DNA of 45,438 nucleotides from the NCBI RefSeq assembly GCF_002234405.1, contig NZ_NMQT01000064.1:1-45438 (forward strand), in the 5' to 3' direction. Source of the stretch: Amycolatopsis thailandensis (GTDB lineage: Bacteria; Actinomycetota; Actinomycetes; Mycobacteriales; Pseudonocardiaceae). Both the position numbers and the translations under genes were made by a program. The notes below the pieces were generated by a model. That model saw only the letters and a program-made list of their open reading frames with translations, had not been told where the DNA came from and ran no database searches. Shown in pieces: positions 10,239 to 18,194 of the stretch. Numbering within the stretch: the first letter of the stretch is position 1; each line of letters begins with the position of its first letter.

Positions 10239-10954
10239 TCGATCGACAGGCCGATCTCGCGTGCGAGGTCGGCCAGCATCGCGTCGAAGAGGACGTCCGG
10301 TTTCGAGAACGGGATCGGATAGTTGCCGAAGACCTCGAGCGTGACGTGCCCGTAGAGCCGGGCCCAGAACTGGATCATCAGGTACGTCACGCCGAGGTCG
10401 AGCTTGTCGAGCGGGAACGTCTCGCCGGATTCTTCGAGTACGGCCAGCAGTTCCCCTTGGAAGGACGTGAGATCGTCGCGCAGTTCGGCGGGCACCACGT
10501 CGTTCGACGGCGTCACCAGATCGTGCATCGCGAGCACCCGGCCCGCCGCCGCGAGGAAGATCCGCCCGAACGGCTCACCCAGCCTGCTCAACGTGTCGTC
10601 GCCCGCCGGCGACGCGAAGACCAGGGTGAACTCCTTCGTGTGGGTCAGCGCCCAGCGCCGGAATCCCTTGCAGATGGCGAAAAGCTGAAGCGCGCCCTCG
10701 TCCGGCAGCTGCGCGATGTCCTCGGCCAGCCCGGCCGCGAGATCCGCGACGACGTCCGCGCGAAGGTGCTCGATCAGATCGTCGCGTGAGCCGTAGTAGC
10801 GGTACAACGCCGGCGCCGTGATGCCGAGCTCGCGCGCGATCGCCCGCAGGGTCACGGCCTCCGGCCCCTGCTCGACCAGGAGCGCCCGCGCCGTCCGCCG
10901 GATGTCCTGATCGGTCGCGGCCCGCTCGCGACCCCTGCGGCCGGTGTTGTTCAT
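10235..10954 (-). CDS. TetR-family transcriptional regulator (WHG-type C-terminal domain)
   Basis: 239 aa. The N-terminal HTH runs from about 15 to 65: ATDQDIRRTARALLVEQGPEAVTLRAIARELGITAPALYRYYGSRDDLIEHL in outline, with the TetR recognition helix ITAPALYRYY. The ligand domain contains FTLVFASPAG and a long mid-section typical of TetR_C_13/WHG proteins. These repress nearby genes and release DNA on ligand binding. The neighbouring SDR gene is convergent (shared CTAG stop at 10235-10238), so regulation would act on a separate promoter. The gene has its own leaderless promoter (TAGAAT at 10966-10961). Confidence 0.9.
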   Translation of the reverse strand: MNNTGRRGRERAATDQDIRRTARALLVEQGPEAVTLRAIARELGITAPALYRYYGSRDDLIEHLRADVVADLAAGLAEDIAQLPDEGALQLFAICKGFRRWALTHTKEFTLVFASPAGDDTLSRLGEPFGRIFLAAAGRVLAMHDLVTPSNDVVPAELRDDLTSFQGELLAVLEESGETFPLDKLDLGVTYLMIQFWARLYGHVTLEVFGNYPIPFSKPDVLFDAMLADLAREIGLSID

Positions 10955-10960
10955 CCGGGC

Positions 10961-10966
10961 ATTCTA
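10961..10966 (-). promoter_or_regulatory. -10 element of leaderless TetR gene
   Basis: Minus strand reads TAGAAT, then 6 nt, then the ATG at 10954. This is a close match to the actinobacterial -10 consensus, and no Shine-Dalgarno lies in the gap. Confidence 0.6.
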
Positions 10967-10971
10967 GGTGG

Positions 10972-11364
10972 TCAGTACGCCCTTATCGCGGAACAGCCCA
11001 GCAGGCGGGCCTGGAGCGCGGTCAGCGCCCGGAGCGCCAGGAAAATCGGCACAGCCATCCCGATCGCGACGAGGAAATGCACGACCCACGCCCCCGCCAG
11101 CGTCGGTCCGCCCCACGTGCCTTCAGGGTCGCTTCCGGTCCAGAAGAAGCCGTAGGTCGCGATGCGCCCGGCGAGATAGAGGAGCAGCAGCGCGAGCAGG
11201 AACGCGACCACACTCGGCCCGAACGCCGCCGCGAACCGCGGACGGCCCCCGCCCTCCCTGCCGAGCCACCGCCGCGCGAGCCCGCGCTGGACCTTCGCAC
11301 CACCGAGATACCCCGGAAGTACGAGAAGCGCGTAGACCGCGCGTTTCCAGTCCGAAATAGTCAT
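10972..11364 (-). CDS. Small integral membrane protein, function unknown
   Basis: 130 aa starting MTISDWKRAVYALLVLPGYLGG. Three hydrophobic segments are clear: VVAFLLALLLLYLAGRIATYGFFW (about 50-74), LAGAWVVHFLVAIGMAVPIFLALRAL (about 86-112), and a weaker one at the N-terminus (about 8-22). A conserved-looking soluble stretch (TGSDPEGTWGGPTLAG) lies between them. I do not recognise a named family. On the minus strand TAGCGT is followed by 7 nt and the ATG, consistent with a leaderless transcript. Its 3' end is 18 nt from the TetR start on the same strand, so a two-gene unit is possible. Confidence 0.7.
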   Translation of the reverse strand: MTISDWKRAVYALLVLPGYLGGAKVQRGLARRWLGREGGGRPRFAAAFGPSVVAFLLALLLLYLAGRIATYGFFWTGSDPEGTWGGPTLAGAWVVHFLVAIGMAVPIFLALRALTALQARLLGCSAIRAY

Positions 11365-11554
11365 GTTCAGCACGCTATGGCGCGCTGACCAGCGTGAACA
11401 TCGGGTAATCCGCAACATCGGGTAGGGGAAACCGGAGGTCGTTGTGGTGATCCACACGACCGGGGTGTGGATGCGCGCGAAACGTTCCCCGATGTCAGAC
11501 GGGTATGCCACACTCGGTCGCCGAATGGCTACGACGTGAACAGGGGAGGTTCGC

Positions 11555-12112
11555 GTGTCGAACCCTGAGCAGCTCTTCGCTGATTTCGAGGCCAAGCTGG
11601 CCGACGCCCAGCGAAAAGCGAATCAGATGCGCACCGAGATCGAAGGCGTCTCGGTGTCCGAACGCAGCAAGGACGGCCAGATCTCGGTCAAGGTCAACCA
11701 CGCGGGGAACCTGGTGGGCCTGGAGATCGGCCCGTCGGTGCGGGACAACCCGGCGCTCGCGCAGGAGATTCTCCGCGTCGTCCAGAGCGCCCAGAGCAAG
11801 CTGGCGAGCGCGATGCAGACCGGCGTTCCGTCCATCGCGGGCACCGAGACCATGAACGAACTGGTCAACCAGCTGCACAACGAGTACCCGGAACCCGAAC
11901 CGACGGGCTACGTCGAGGGTGGCCACCAGGACGTCGACGAGGACGACCGCTTCGTCGCCGCCGACGAACTCGACGCGCCGCCGCCTCCGCCCGCTCCGAA
12001 GCCGCCCGCCCCTCCGGCACCTCCGGCCTCGCCCGCGCCGCCGCGTGCCGCGCGCAGGCAGCAAGCCGACCACGAGGACGACTACTTCACCGGCGGCGAC
12101 TTCCTGCGCTGA
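11555..12112 (+). CDS. YbaB/EbfC-family DNA-binding-like protein heading the second ESX cassette
   Basis: 185 aa. The YbaB core is clear: MSNPEQLFADFEAKLADAQRKANQM in outline as the first helix, ISVKVNHAGNLVGLEIGPSV as the central strands, and a last helix (ALAQEILRVVQSAQSKLASAM). The C-terminal 70 residues are acidic then Pro/Ala-rich (APPAPPASPAPPRAARR), ending DDYFTGGDFLR. A GGGGAGG 5 nt before the GTG at 11555 fixes the start. The same architecture appears in the cassette at 2622-1, so the two are paralogous. The next gene is 24 nt downstream. DNA or chromatin binding is expected from the family; a role in secretion is inferred only from position. Confidence 0.85.
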   Translation: MSNPEQLFADFEAKLADAQRKANQMRTEIEGVSVSERSKDGQISVKVNHAGNLVGLEIGPSVRDNPALAQEILRVVQSAQSKLASAMQTGVPSIAGTETMNELVNQLHNEYPEPEPTGYVEGGHQDVDEDDRFVAADELDAPPPPPAPKPPAPPAPPASPAPPRAARRQQADHEDDYFTGGDFLR

Positions 12113-12136
12113 GCGGGTTCTTGAGGGAGGGAAATC

Positions 12137-12475
12137 ATGGGGCAGCCGCAGGCAGGCCAGGGTTTCGACGTAAATCCGGACCAGATCGACGAACACGCCA
12201 AACAGGTGGAACGGACGCACGAGCATTTGCGGACCGCGCTCGACGCGGACAAGGACCGTGTGGACATACTGGCCTTCGGGCTGATCGGAAATATGTGCGG
12301 GATGTCGTTGATCTGCAACAACCTTTCGGAGAACGTGCGCGAGGCCCTGCAATCCGCGATCTCGGCGGGCGAGCACCATGTCGCCGCAGTGCGGAAGTGG
12401 GCCGAGGTGCGCCGGGTGACCGACCAGGACGCGGTGGACCTTCTGAAGCGGGCAGAGCAGGTGGAACGTGGCTGA
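12137..12475 (+). CDS. Type VII secretion target-like protein (WXG100-related)
   Basis: 112 aa, almost wholly helical. It starts MGQPQAGQGFDVNPDQIDEH, like ESX target proteins of about 100 aa that begin with a short FxVxPxxI segment. A helix follows (AKQVERTHEHLRTAL), then a Gly/Met/Cys turn (FGLIGNMCGMSLICNN) in place of a plain WXG, then a second helix (VREALQSAISAGEHHVAAVRKWAE). It therefore resembles the actinobacterial 'type VII secretion target' families (DUF2580-like) rather than canonical EsxA. GGGAGGGAAATC precedes the ATG. It overlaps the next gene by 8 nt, so the two are translationally coupled and are probably exported together (inference). Confidence 0.75.
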   Translation: MGQPQAGQGFDVNPDQIDEHAKQVERTHEHLRTALDADKDRVDILAFGLIGNMCGMSLICNNLSENVREALQSAISAGEHHVAAVRKWAEVRRVTDQDAVDLLKRAEQVERG

Positions 12476-13481
12476 GAACGACGTCCTCAAGAGCGCCAAG
12501 AGCGAAACGGACGCCGAGAAATACAAGGTGGACAACGCTCTGGAAGGTGCGGGCGCCATCCAGGATGTGGTCGGCGGCGCGGAAAAGCTTCTGAACGGTG
12601 ACTGGACGGAAGGACTTCTCAGCCTGGCGGGAGCCGTGCCTGACATCGTCGAGGTCATCAAGAACCCTCTGGAAACCCTGATGAGCTGGGGTTTCGGTTG
12701 GATCATCGAGCACGTCGACTTCTTGAAGGAACCTCTCAACTGGGTTTCCGGCGACCAAGACGCACTTGACCTCGAGGTGCAGAAATGGCTGGAGGTCGGC
12801 AAGTATGTCAAGACGACGGCCGAGGAGTTGACCGACGAGGTCCAGAAGAACTGCATGGAGTGGTCGGGCGCCGGGGCTGACGCGTATCGCGCCTACGTGC
12901 AAAAACAGCTCAACGGGTACCGAGAGATAGTCCGGCTCGCCGAGCGCGCCGGGAACATCATCAACATCTGCAAGACCGTGCTCTCGGTGGTTCGAACGAT
13001 CATTCGGGATCTGATCACCGACACCTTGGCGAAGATCGTCATGATCATCGCCAGGTATCCACCGCCTGCCTATCCGGCCGCTCTGGCCGCGGAGGGCGTT
13101 CCCTTCGCGATCGAAAAAAGCACTGAGGCCATGACATGGGCCGAGAAGCTGATGCGCGTCCTCATGCGCGCGAAGTCCATGTTGACGGACTTCTACAAGA
13201 ACGTCGGCGACCTCCTCAAGAAGGGCGACGTGTTCGAGGGCGCGGGCATGGGTGCTTTCTGGGAGGTGGCGAAGGAAGCAGGAAAGACGGCCGTCAAAGA
13301 GGTGGTCAAGAGTGCGTCGGAAGACAAGGCGCGTGACCGGCGAGAGACGACCATCGACGCCACTGGCGAACCGAAGCAGCCCGAGAAGGCGAACGGAGCG
13401 GTCGGCTCCAGACGCCCTGTCGAGCAGGAGCCGATTTTCGAGCAACCTGGAACGCAACGGATATCCGGGTCGATCCAGTGA
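12468..13481 (+). CDS. WXG-domain protein, probable ESX substrate
   Basis: 337 aa. The first ~75 residues predict helices (GAIQDVVGGAEKLLNGDW, LSLAGAVPDIVEVIKNP). A WXG-like turn, EWSGAGADAYRAYV, lies near residue 130, flanked by long helices as in WXG100 hairpins. A hydrophobic stretch (IINICKTVLSVVRTIIRDLITDTLAKIVMIIA) spans about 160-195. The remainder is helical, ending in a charged Lys/Glu/Arg tail of ~60 residues. The layout is like the N-terminal half of the effector-like gene at 1674-1, but without a long low-complexity tail or toxin domain. GTG at 12468 overlaps the previous gene; its TGA overlaps the next start by 4 nt. Confidence 0.72.
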   Translation: MAENDVLKSAKSETDAEKYKVDNALEGAGAIQDVVGGAEKLLNGDWTEGLLSLAGAVPDIVEVIKNPLETLMSWGFGWIIEHVDFLKEPLNWVSGDQDALDLEVQKWLEVGKYVKTTAEELTDEVQKNCMEWSGAGADAYRAYVQKQLNGYREIVRLAERAGNIINICKTVLSVVRTIIRDLITDTLAKIVMIIARYPPPAYPAALAAEGVPFAIEKSTEAMTWAEKLMRVLMRAKSMLTDFYKNVGDLLKKGDVFEGAGMGAFWEVAKEAGKTAVKEVVKSASEDKARDRRETTIDATGEPKQPEKANGAVGSRRPVEQEPIFEQPGTQRISGSIQ

Positions 13482-14650
13482 GCAACGGTCTTCTGATGAC
13501 CGGGTACGAAGCAGTTCCCACAGTCACGCGTAGACCTCCCTGGAAGGTGGCTGGCGTCGCAGTCGGCGTGTTCCTCTATGCGCTGCTCTGCTGGACTCTG
13601 CTCGGCCGCGGGATGGTGTCCCACGGCGAGGAGGGAACGAGCAACCTCGTCGACATGGCGACGGCGAAGTCTTGCGAGGAGATAGGGCCACTGAGCATCG
13701 CCGGGATCGGCTATTACTGGGTTTGCGACATCGAGGTTCGCCCCTATTCGTCGAGTTCCAGGCAAGAGGTCGTGACGGCGCGCTCGTACCCGGACGAGTT
13801 GACTCCGGCCGACATAGGTAAACCCGTCCGAGTCAAAGAGATCGGCAGGTACTACGCCCGGGACTTCAAAAGCGATGTTCCGTGGTGGAGCATCGCACCT
13901 GGCGTCGGTGGGTTCGTGGGGCTGGGTCTGTTCGCCTACTGGCGACGGAACAAGCGTTTCCGCAAACCTGACGCCGAAACACCCGTGACCAGCTCGCTTT
14001 CCCTCTCGTCGGTTCGTCCGCTGGGTGGCGTGGCGGCTCCTGCTGGCCTTCCCGCGACGGCGTCGAGGACGGTCACGCCCAACGACTGGTCGTCAGCGAA
14101 GTTCTGGCGCATTTGCGGGGTGATCCTCGTCGTCGCCGTCATCTCCGGGATCGTGGGTTTCGCAGCGGGCCGCGGAACGGAGCTCCGCGAAGCGACCCTG
14201 ACGATAGCGGCGATCGGGCTCCTCTCTCCCGGATGGCTTTGGTTCTGCACCCCCGCGCGATGGAAAAAGGCGACCTGGTGCACCACGTTCACTGTGTCGG
14301 TCGAAGGAATTCGCTGGTTCCGCCGCGACAAGGCGACCTTCGAGGTGGGCTGGGACGAGATCCGCGAGCTTCGGCTGACCACCGTCACCGATGGCAAACA
14401 CGTCTTGCGGATGATCGACTTCTTCCCTCTCGACGAGAATTTCGCGAAGCGTCATCGAACGCTGAAGGGACTTTGGGAAATCGGGGCGAACCTCGACGGC
14501 CGCTCACTTCCGCCCGTCGTGAACGGCTACCGGGTTCCCGAGGCGTTCAGCGACGCCGCGTTCGCGGAAATCCGGGCAGCGATGACCATGATCCGGCCTG
14601 ACAAGCTGGGCGAGTATCGGGGAATCCCGCAGAACACGGTCGCGTCCTGA
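13478..14650 (+). CDS. Multi-pass membrane protein at the end of the ESX cassette, function unknown
   Basis: 390 aa. Four membrane segments are visible: VAGVAVGVFLYALLCWTLLG (about 24-43), SIAPGVGGFVGLGLFAYW (about 132-150), ICGVILVVAVISGIVGFAAG (about 214-233) and LTIAAIGLLSPGWLWF (about 240-256). An extracytoplasmic loop between the first two has two Cys (SCEEIG and VCDIEVRPY), which could form a disulfide. The C-terminal ~130 residues are soluble, with FTVSVEGIRWFRRDKATFEVGWDEIRELRL, reminiscent of a PH-like fold. I cannot assign a family with certainty. GTGA overlap (13478-13481) couples it to the WXG gene upstream. It may be an immunity or secretion-associated membrane partner (inference). 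Confidence 0.65.
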   Translation: MSNGLLMTGYEAVPTVTRRPPWKVAGVAVGVFLYALLCWTLLGRGMVSHGEEGTSNLVDMATAKSCEEIGPLSIAGIGYYWVCDIEVRPYSSSSRQEVVTARSYPDELTPADIGKPVRVKEIGRYYARDFKSDVPWWSIAPGVGGFVGLGLFAYWRRNKRFRKPDAETPVTSSLSLSSVRPLGGVAAPAGLPATASRTVTPNDWSSAKFWRICGVILVVAVISGIVGFAAGRGTELREATLTIAAIGLLSPGWLWFCTPARWKKATWCTTFTVSVEGIRWFRRDKATFEVGWDEIRELRLTTVTDGKHVLRMIDFFPLDENFAKRHRTLKGLWEIGANLDGRSLPPVVNGYRVPEAFSDAAFAEIRAAMTMIRPDKLGEYRGIPQNTVAS

Positions 14651-14678
14651 GTACGGCACCCCGTCGAAACGGGGCGCC

Positions 14679-14720
14679 GCCGGCGCCGATCACTCGGGGG
14701 GCTACGTGATCGACGCCGGC
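14679..14720 (+). terminator. Stem-loop terminator after the ESX cassette
   Basis: GCCGGCGCCGATCAC (14679-14693) pairs with GTGATCGACGCCGGC (14706-14720) at 14 of 15 positions, the exception allowing a weak pair. The loop is 12 nt. There is no T run, common in high-GC actinobacteria. It lies about 30 nt after the cassette's last stop. Confidence 0.6.
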
Positions 14721-14823
14721 GACCCGATGCCCTGCTCCCGAACTCAGATCGGGACCGGGGCAACGTCACCGCTTCTCCGCGGCAACGCATCTCAAGAGCG
14801 GGCGTGATCGCCGAAGTGACGCC

Positions 14824-14843
14824 CGGGGGAATGTTATCCCCCG
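14824..14843. promoter_or_regulatory. GC-rich stem-loop in the rbsK upstream gap
   Basis: CGGGGGA (14824-14830) and TCCCCCG (14837-14843) flank a 6-nt loop, ATGTTA. It could be a second terminator or part of a leader RNA. Confidence 0.35.
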
Positions 14844-14931
14844 AAAGAGTGACGGCGTTCCGCTGCTCGCCTGATTGTCGCACTACACGCCGAGAAAGTT
14901 ACAAAGTTCTTCACATCTTCGCCCGGAGAAG

Positions 14932-14974
14932 GGTCATGACCGGACAACTCCTGGTCATGGCATGGTCTCTTCCA
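14932..14974. promoter_or_regulatory. Palindrome and degenerate DasR-like site at the rbsK start
   Basis: GGTCATGACC (14932-14941) is a perfect palindrome. TGGTCTCTTCCA (14963-14974) matches 9 of 12 positions of the dre core TGGTCTAGACCA, and its last base is the A of the rbsK start codon. The perfect site at ptsI has exactly the same placement. Confidence 0.45.
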
Positions 14975-15834
14975 TGACTTCTCAGGTGCTGGTCATCGGG
15001 TCCGCCAATGCCGATCTCGTCGTACCGGTCGACCGGCGACCTGGTGGTGGCGAAACCGTACTCGGTGGCGACACGATCTTGTCGCCGGGTGGCAAGGGCG
15101 CCAACACCGCGGTCGCCGCGGCCAGGCTCGGCGCCGACGTCGCGTTGCTCGGCGCGGTCGGCGACGATCCGTACGGCGAGCTGCTGAAACGTTCGCTGGC
15201 CGAGTCCGGGGTGAACACTGCTTCGGTGCGGACGAGCGACCGTCCGACAGGGATCGCGTACATCACGGTCACGCCCGACGGCGAGAATTCGATTCTCGTC
15301 TCGCCCGGCGCGAACTCCGCTTTGCGGCCCGAGGACGTCGATCTCGACGGCGCCGAGATCGTGGTGTTGTCGCTGGAGATTCCGCTCGAAACCGTCGAGC
15401 GGGCCGTCGCGGAAGCCGTCGAAAAAGGTGTGAAGACGCTGCTGAACCTTTCGCCTGCGGCCGAGCTCTCCGCGAAGACGCTCCAGGGGCTCGACGTCCT
15501 GTTGGTCAACGAGCACGAGGCCGCGTTCCTTCTCGGCGGCGAGGCCGACTTCCCGAAGTTGCTCGACCTCGGTCCGAAGGCCGCTGTCGTGACGCTCGGC
15601 GCGAAGGGCGCCGCCGTGGTTACCGCGGACGGCATGACGGAGGTGCCGTCGCCGAAGGTCGAGGCCGTCGACACCACGGGCGCCGGTGACGCTTTCGCGG
15701 GGGCGCTCGCCACGGCGCTCGCGAAGGGCGAGGAGTTGGCCGACGCGGCGCGAAAGGCGGTGAAGGTGGCGGCGATCACCGTGACCCGGCAGGGCGCCCA
15801 GCCGTCGTATCCCACGGCATCCGAACTGGAATGA
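14974..15834 (+). CDS. rbsK: Ribokinase (PfkB family)
   Basis: 286 aa, close to the usual ~300. It phosphorylates D-ribose (or a similar pentose) with ATP in the cytoplasm. The first PfkB signature is SPGGKGANTAVAAARLGADVALLGAVGDDPYG near 40-70; the second, AVDTTGAGDAFAGALA, holds the anion hole and catalytic Asp near residue 245. LLNLSPAAEL and LLVNEHEAAFLL are typical of ribokinases. The ATG at 14974 gives an N-terminus matching the family (VLVIGSANADLVVPVDRRPGGGE); an ATG 12 nt upstream is possible. No Shine-Dalgarno is evident. The degenerate DasR-like site and the ptsI neighbour suggest shared carbohydrate control (inference). Confidence 0.92.
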   Translation: MTSQVLVIGSANADLVVPVDRRPGGGETVLGGDTILSPGGKGANTAVAAARLGADVALLGAVGDDPYGELLKRSLAESGVNTASVRTSDRPTGIAYITVTPDGENSILVSPGANSALRPEDVDLDGAEIVVLSLEIPLETVERAVAEAVEKGVKTLLNLSPAAELSAKTLQGLDVLLVNEHEAAFLLGGEADFPKLLDLGPKAAVVTLGAKGAAVVTADGMTEVPSPKVEAVDTTGAGDAFAGALATALAKGEELADAARKAVKVAAITVTRQGAQPSYPTASELE

Positions 15835-15889
15835 TGTCTCCTTCTGTGTTGTGCTGTTGGCTATGAGCCAGGTCACGCCCCCTATGAGA

Positions 15890-15904
15890 TATGGTCTAGA
15901 CCAT
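15890..15904. promoter_or_regulatory. DasR-responsive element (dre) overlapping the ptsI -10 and start codon
   Basis: ATGGTCTAGACCAT (15891-15904) is a perfect 14-bp palindrome holding TGGTCTAGACCA, the core of the GntR-family DasR operator in streptomycetes. TATGGT (15890-15895) fits a -10 element 7 nt before the ATG at 15903, so the operator spans the putative -10, transcript start and first start-codon base. Bound repressor would block initiation, to be relieved by amino-sugar phosphate as known for DasR. No dasR gene is in the window. Confidence 0.8.
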
Positions 15905-17537
15905 GCCGTCTGAGTCACTGTCCGGGGTCGCCGTCAGTCCCGGCCGCGCGAGCGGTCCTGTCGTCCGGGTCGCCGAACCTCTCGGCGAACCCGCGAGCAC
16001 GCCGGCACCGGCAGATCCGGCCGCCGAGGCCGCCCGCATCGAGCCGGCCGCGCAGATCGTGGCGGCCCGGCTCGAGAAGCTGGCCGAGACCGCCACCGGC
16101 GAGGCCACGACGATCCTCATCACCACCGCGGCGATGGCCGCCGACCCGGCTCTCGTGTCCTCGGCCGAGAAACTGGTCAAGGACCAGAACCTGCCCGCGC
16201 CGCGTGCGGTGTACCAGGCGGCGGGAAAGTTCGCCGACGCGCTCGCGGCCGCCGGTGGCTACATGGCCGAGCGGGCCCGCGACGTCCTCGACGTGCGCGA
16301 CAGGCTGGTCGCCGAACTGCTCGGCATCGCGCCTCCGGGCGTTCCCGCCCTCGAGTCTCAGAGCGTGCTCGTCGCGCGCGACCTCGCGCCCGCCGACACC
16401 GCCGGGCTCGACCCGGACAAGGTCCTCGCGCTCGTCACCGAAGAGGGCGGACCCACCAGTCACACCGCGATCCTCGCCCGCGCGCTCGGCATTCCCGCCG
16501 TCGTCGCGGTCCGCGGGATCCTCGCGCTCGACGCGCAAGCGCTTGCGGTGGACGGTGACACCGGCGTCATCGAGGTCGCGGACCCGAACGCCGAGGTCGT
16601 CACGGCCGCCAAGACCGGCGCGATCGAGTGGGACGGCACCGGCGCGACCGCCGACGGCCACCGCGTGAAGGTGCTCGGCAACGTCGGTTCCGCCACGGAC
16701 GCCCAGGCGGCCGCCGAAGCCGGTGCCGAAGGGGTGGGCCTCTTCCGCACCGAGTTCTGCTACCTCGACGCCTCCGCCGAGCCGAGCGTCGAAGAGCAGC
16801 GCAAGGCCTACACCGCCGTGCTCACGCCGTTCCGCGGCAAACCGGTCATCGTCCGCACCCTCGACGCGGGCGCCGACAAGCCCCTCGCCTTCCTGGAGCC
16901 CGACGACGAGCCCAACCCGGCGCTCGGCGTTCGCGGCCTGCGGGTCGCCTTCGACCGGCCCGAGATCCTCGACCGCCAGCTGGAGGCCATCGCGGGTGCC
17001 GCGCAGGACTCCGGCGCCGAGGTTTCGGTGATGGCGCCGATGGTCGCCACCGCCGCCGAGGCCGCCTGGTTCGCCGAGCGCGCCCGCGCCGCCGGAATCG
17101 CCCGCGCGGGCGTGATGATCGAGATCCCGGCCGCCGCGCTGACCGCCCGCGAGATCCTCGACGCGGTCGACTTCGTCTCCGTCGGCACCAACGACCTCGC
17201 GCAGTACACCTTCGCCGCGGATCGCCAGCTCGGCGCGGTCGCCAAGCTCAACGACCCGTGGCAGCCCGGGCTGCTGCGCCTGCTGAAGGTCATCGGCCAG
17301 GCCGCGAAGGACACCGGCAAGCCCGCCGGTGTCTGCGGTGAAGCCGCCGCCGACCCGAGGCTCGCGCTGGTCCTGGCCGGGCTCGGCCTGACCAGTCTCT
17401 CGATGAACGCGCCCGCGGTGCGCGCGGTCGGCGCGAGCCTGGCCGCCACGACGCTGGCCGAATGCGAGGCACTCGCCGAGGCGGCTTTGGCCACGTCGGA
17501 CCCGGTCGAGGCCCGTGCCGCGGCCGCCAAGCGATAG
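15903..17537 (+). CDS. ptsI: Phosphoenolpyruvate-protein phosphotransferase (PTS enzyme I)
   Basis: 544 aa, normal for enzyme I. It takes phosphate from PEP and passes it to HPr in the cytoplasm. The N-terminal helical HPr-binding part contains AAARLEKLAETATGEA-type helices. The phosphorylated His is in EEGGPTSHTAILARALGIP near residue 190. The PEP barrel shows EGVGLFRTEFCYL, TLDAGADKPLAFL, NPALGVRGLR, SVGTNDLAQYTFAADR and the catalytic Cys in GVCGEAAADP near 480. The start is set by the ATG at 15903, apparently leaderless and under a DasR-type operator. HPr and sugar-specific enzyme II genes are not in the window. Confidence 0.96.
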   Translation: MPSESLSGVAVSPGRASGPVVRVAEPLGEPASTPAPADPAAEAARIEPAAQIVAARLEKLAETATGEATTILITTAAMAADPALVSSAEKLVKDQNLPAPRAVYQAAGKFADALAAAGGYMAERARDVLDVRDRLVAELLGIAPPGVPALESQSVLVARDLAPADTAGLDPDKVLALVTEEGGPTSHTAILARALGIPAVVAVRGILALDAQALAVDGDTGVIEVADPNAEVVTAAKTGAIEWDGTGATADGHRVKVLGNVGSATDAQAAAEAGAEGVGLFRTEFCYLDASAEPSVEEQRKAYTAVLTPFRGKPVIVRTLDAGADKPLAFLEPDDEPNPALGVRGLRVAFDRPEILDRQLEAIAGAAQDSGAEVSVMAPMVATAAEAAWFAERARAAGIARAGVMIEIPAAALTAREILDAVDFVSVGTNDLAQYTFAADRQLGAVAKLNDPWQPGLLRLLKVIGQAAKDTGKPAGVCGEAAADPRLALVLAGLGLTSLSMNAPAVRAVGASLAATTLAECEALAEAALATSDPVEARAAAAKR

Positions 17538-17558
17538 CAAAGGTCCCTTGCTCCCCCG

Positions 17559-18128
17559 GTGGTGAACTTCGGGCTGATCGGCCAGGCCGCGGCGATGTTC
17601 GCGGTGACCAACGTCGACGACATCGTGCTGCTCGCGCTGTTTTTCGGCCGCGCGAGCGGTCGCGGGGGTGCCGCGAGGGTGGTGGCCGGGCAGTACCTCG
17701 GGTTCGCCGGGATCCTCGCCCTCTCGATCGTCGGGGCGTTCGGCGCAGGCCTGCTGCCGGACTCCGTCCTCCCCTGGCTCGGGCTGGTGCCGCTCCTGCT
17801 CGGCCTCCGGGCCGCGTGGCGCGTATGGCGTAAGGACGACGAAGGCGACGAGCCTGAAGTCGGTCCCGGCGTTCTCGCCGTGGCTGGGGTGACCTTCGCC
17901 AACGGCGGCGACAACATCGGCGTCTACGTCCCGGTGTTCGCCAACACCGGCACCAGTGGGCTGGTCGTGTACGCGGTCGTGTTCCTCGCGCTCGTCGCGG
18001 TGTGGTGCGCGGCGGGCCGGTACTTCGCGACCCGCCCGGTGATCGCCCGTGCCCTGGCGCGCTGGGGGCATCTGCTGCTTCCGGTCGTGCTCGTCGGAAT
18101 AGGTGTGCTGATTCTCCTCAGCGCTTGA
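17559..18128 (+). CDS. Cadmium-resistance-like transporter (CadD family)
   Basis: 189 aa. Six membrane segments can be counted. The N-terminal IGQAAAMFAVTNVDDIVLLALFFGRA carries the TNVDD/LALFF signature of CadD-like proteins, and VTFANGGDNIGVYVPVFA in the middle is the repeated, equally conserved counterpart. The family is linked to cadmium export or tolerance in Gram-positive bacteria, and is distantly related to LysE-type carriers; the actual substrate here is unknown. GTG at 17559 and 17562 are both possible starts, with no clear ribosome-binding site. It lies 21 nt after ptsI on the same strand and may be read from the same transcript. Confidence 0.83.
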   Translation: MVNFGLIGQAAAMFAVTNVDDIVLLALFFGRASGRGGAARVVAGQYLGFAGILALSIVGAFGAGLLPDSVLPWLGLVPLLLGLRAAWRVWRKDDEGDEPEVGPGVLAVAGVTFANGGDNIGVYVPVFANTGTSGLVVYAVVFLALVAVWCAAGRYFATRPVIARALARWGHLLLPVVLVGIGVLILLSA

Positions 18129-18194
18129 TGTCGAAATCCGGTCCGCCACTTCGACGCCTTGGTGAAGACACCGAAGCGACGAAAGGACCAGACC

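Larger units (their letters stand above)
14651..14973. other. Non-coding gap with two stem-loops
   Basis: 323 bp with no convincing gene on either strand. It holds a terminator-like hairpin (14679-14720), a second GC-rich stem-loop (14824-14843), a 10-bp palindrome (14932-14941) and, at its right end, a DasR-like site touching rbsK. I looked for riboswitch cores and did not recognise one. Confidence 0.6.

Noticed and set aside
14651..14973. Riboswitch (ydaO/cobalamin-type) in the gap before rbsK
   Set aside because: Stem-loops are present but I could not match a conserved riboswitch core.
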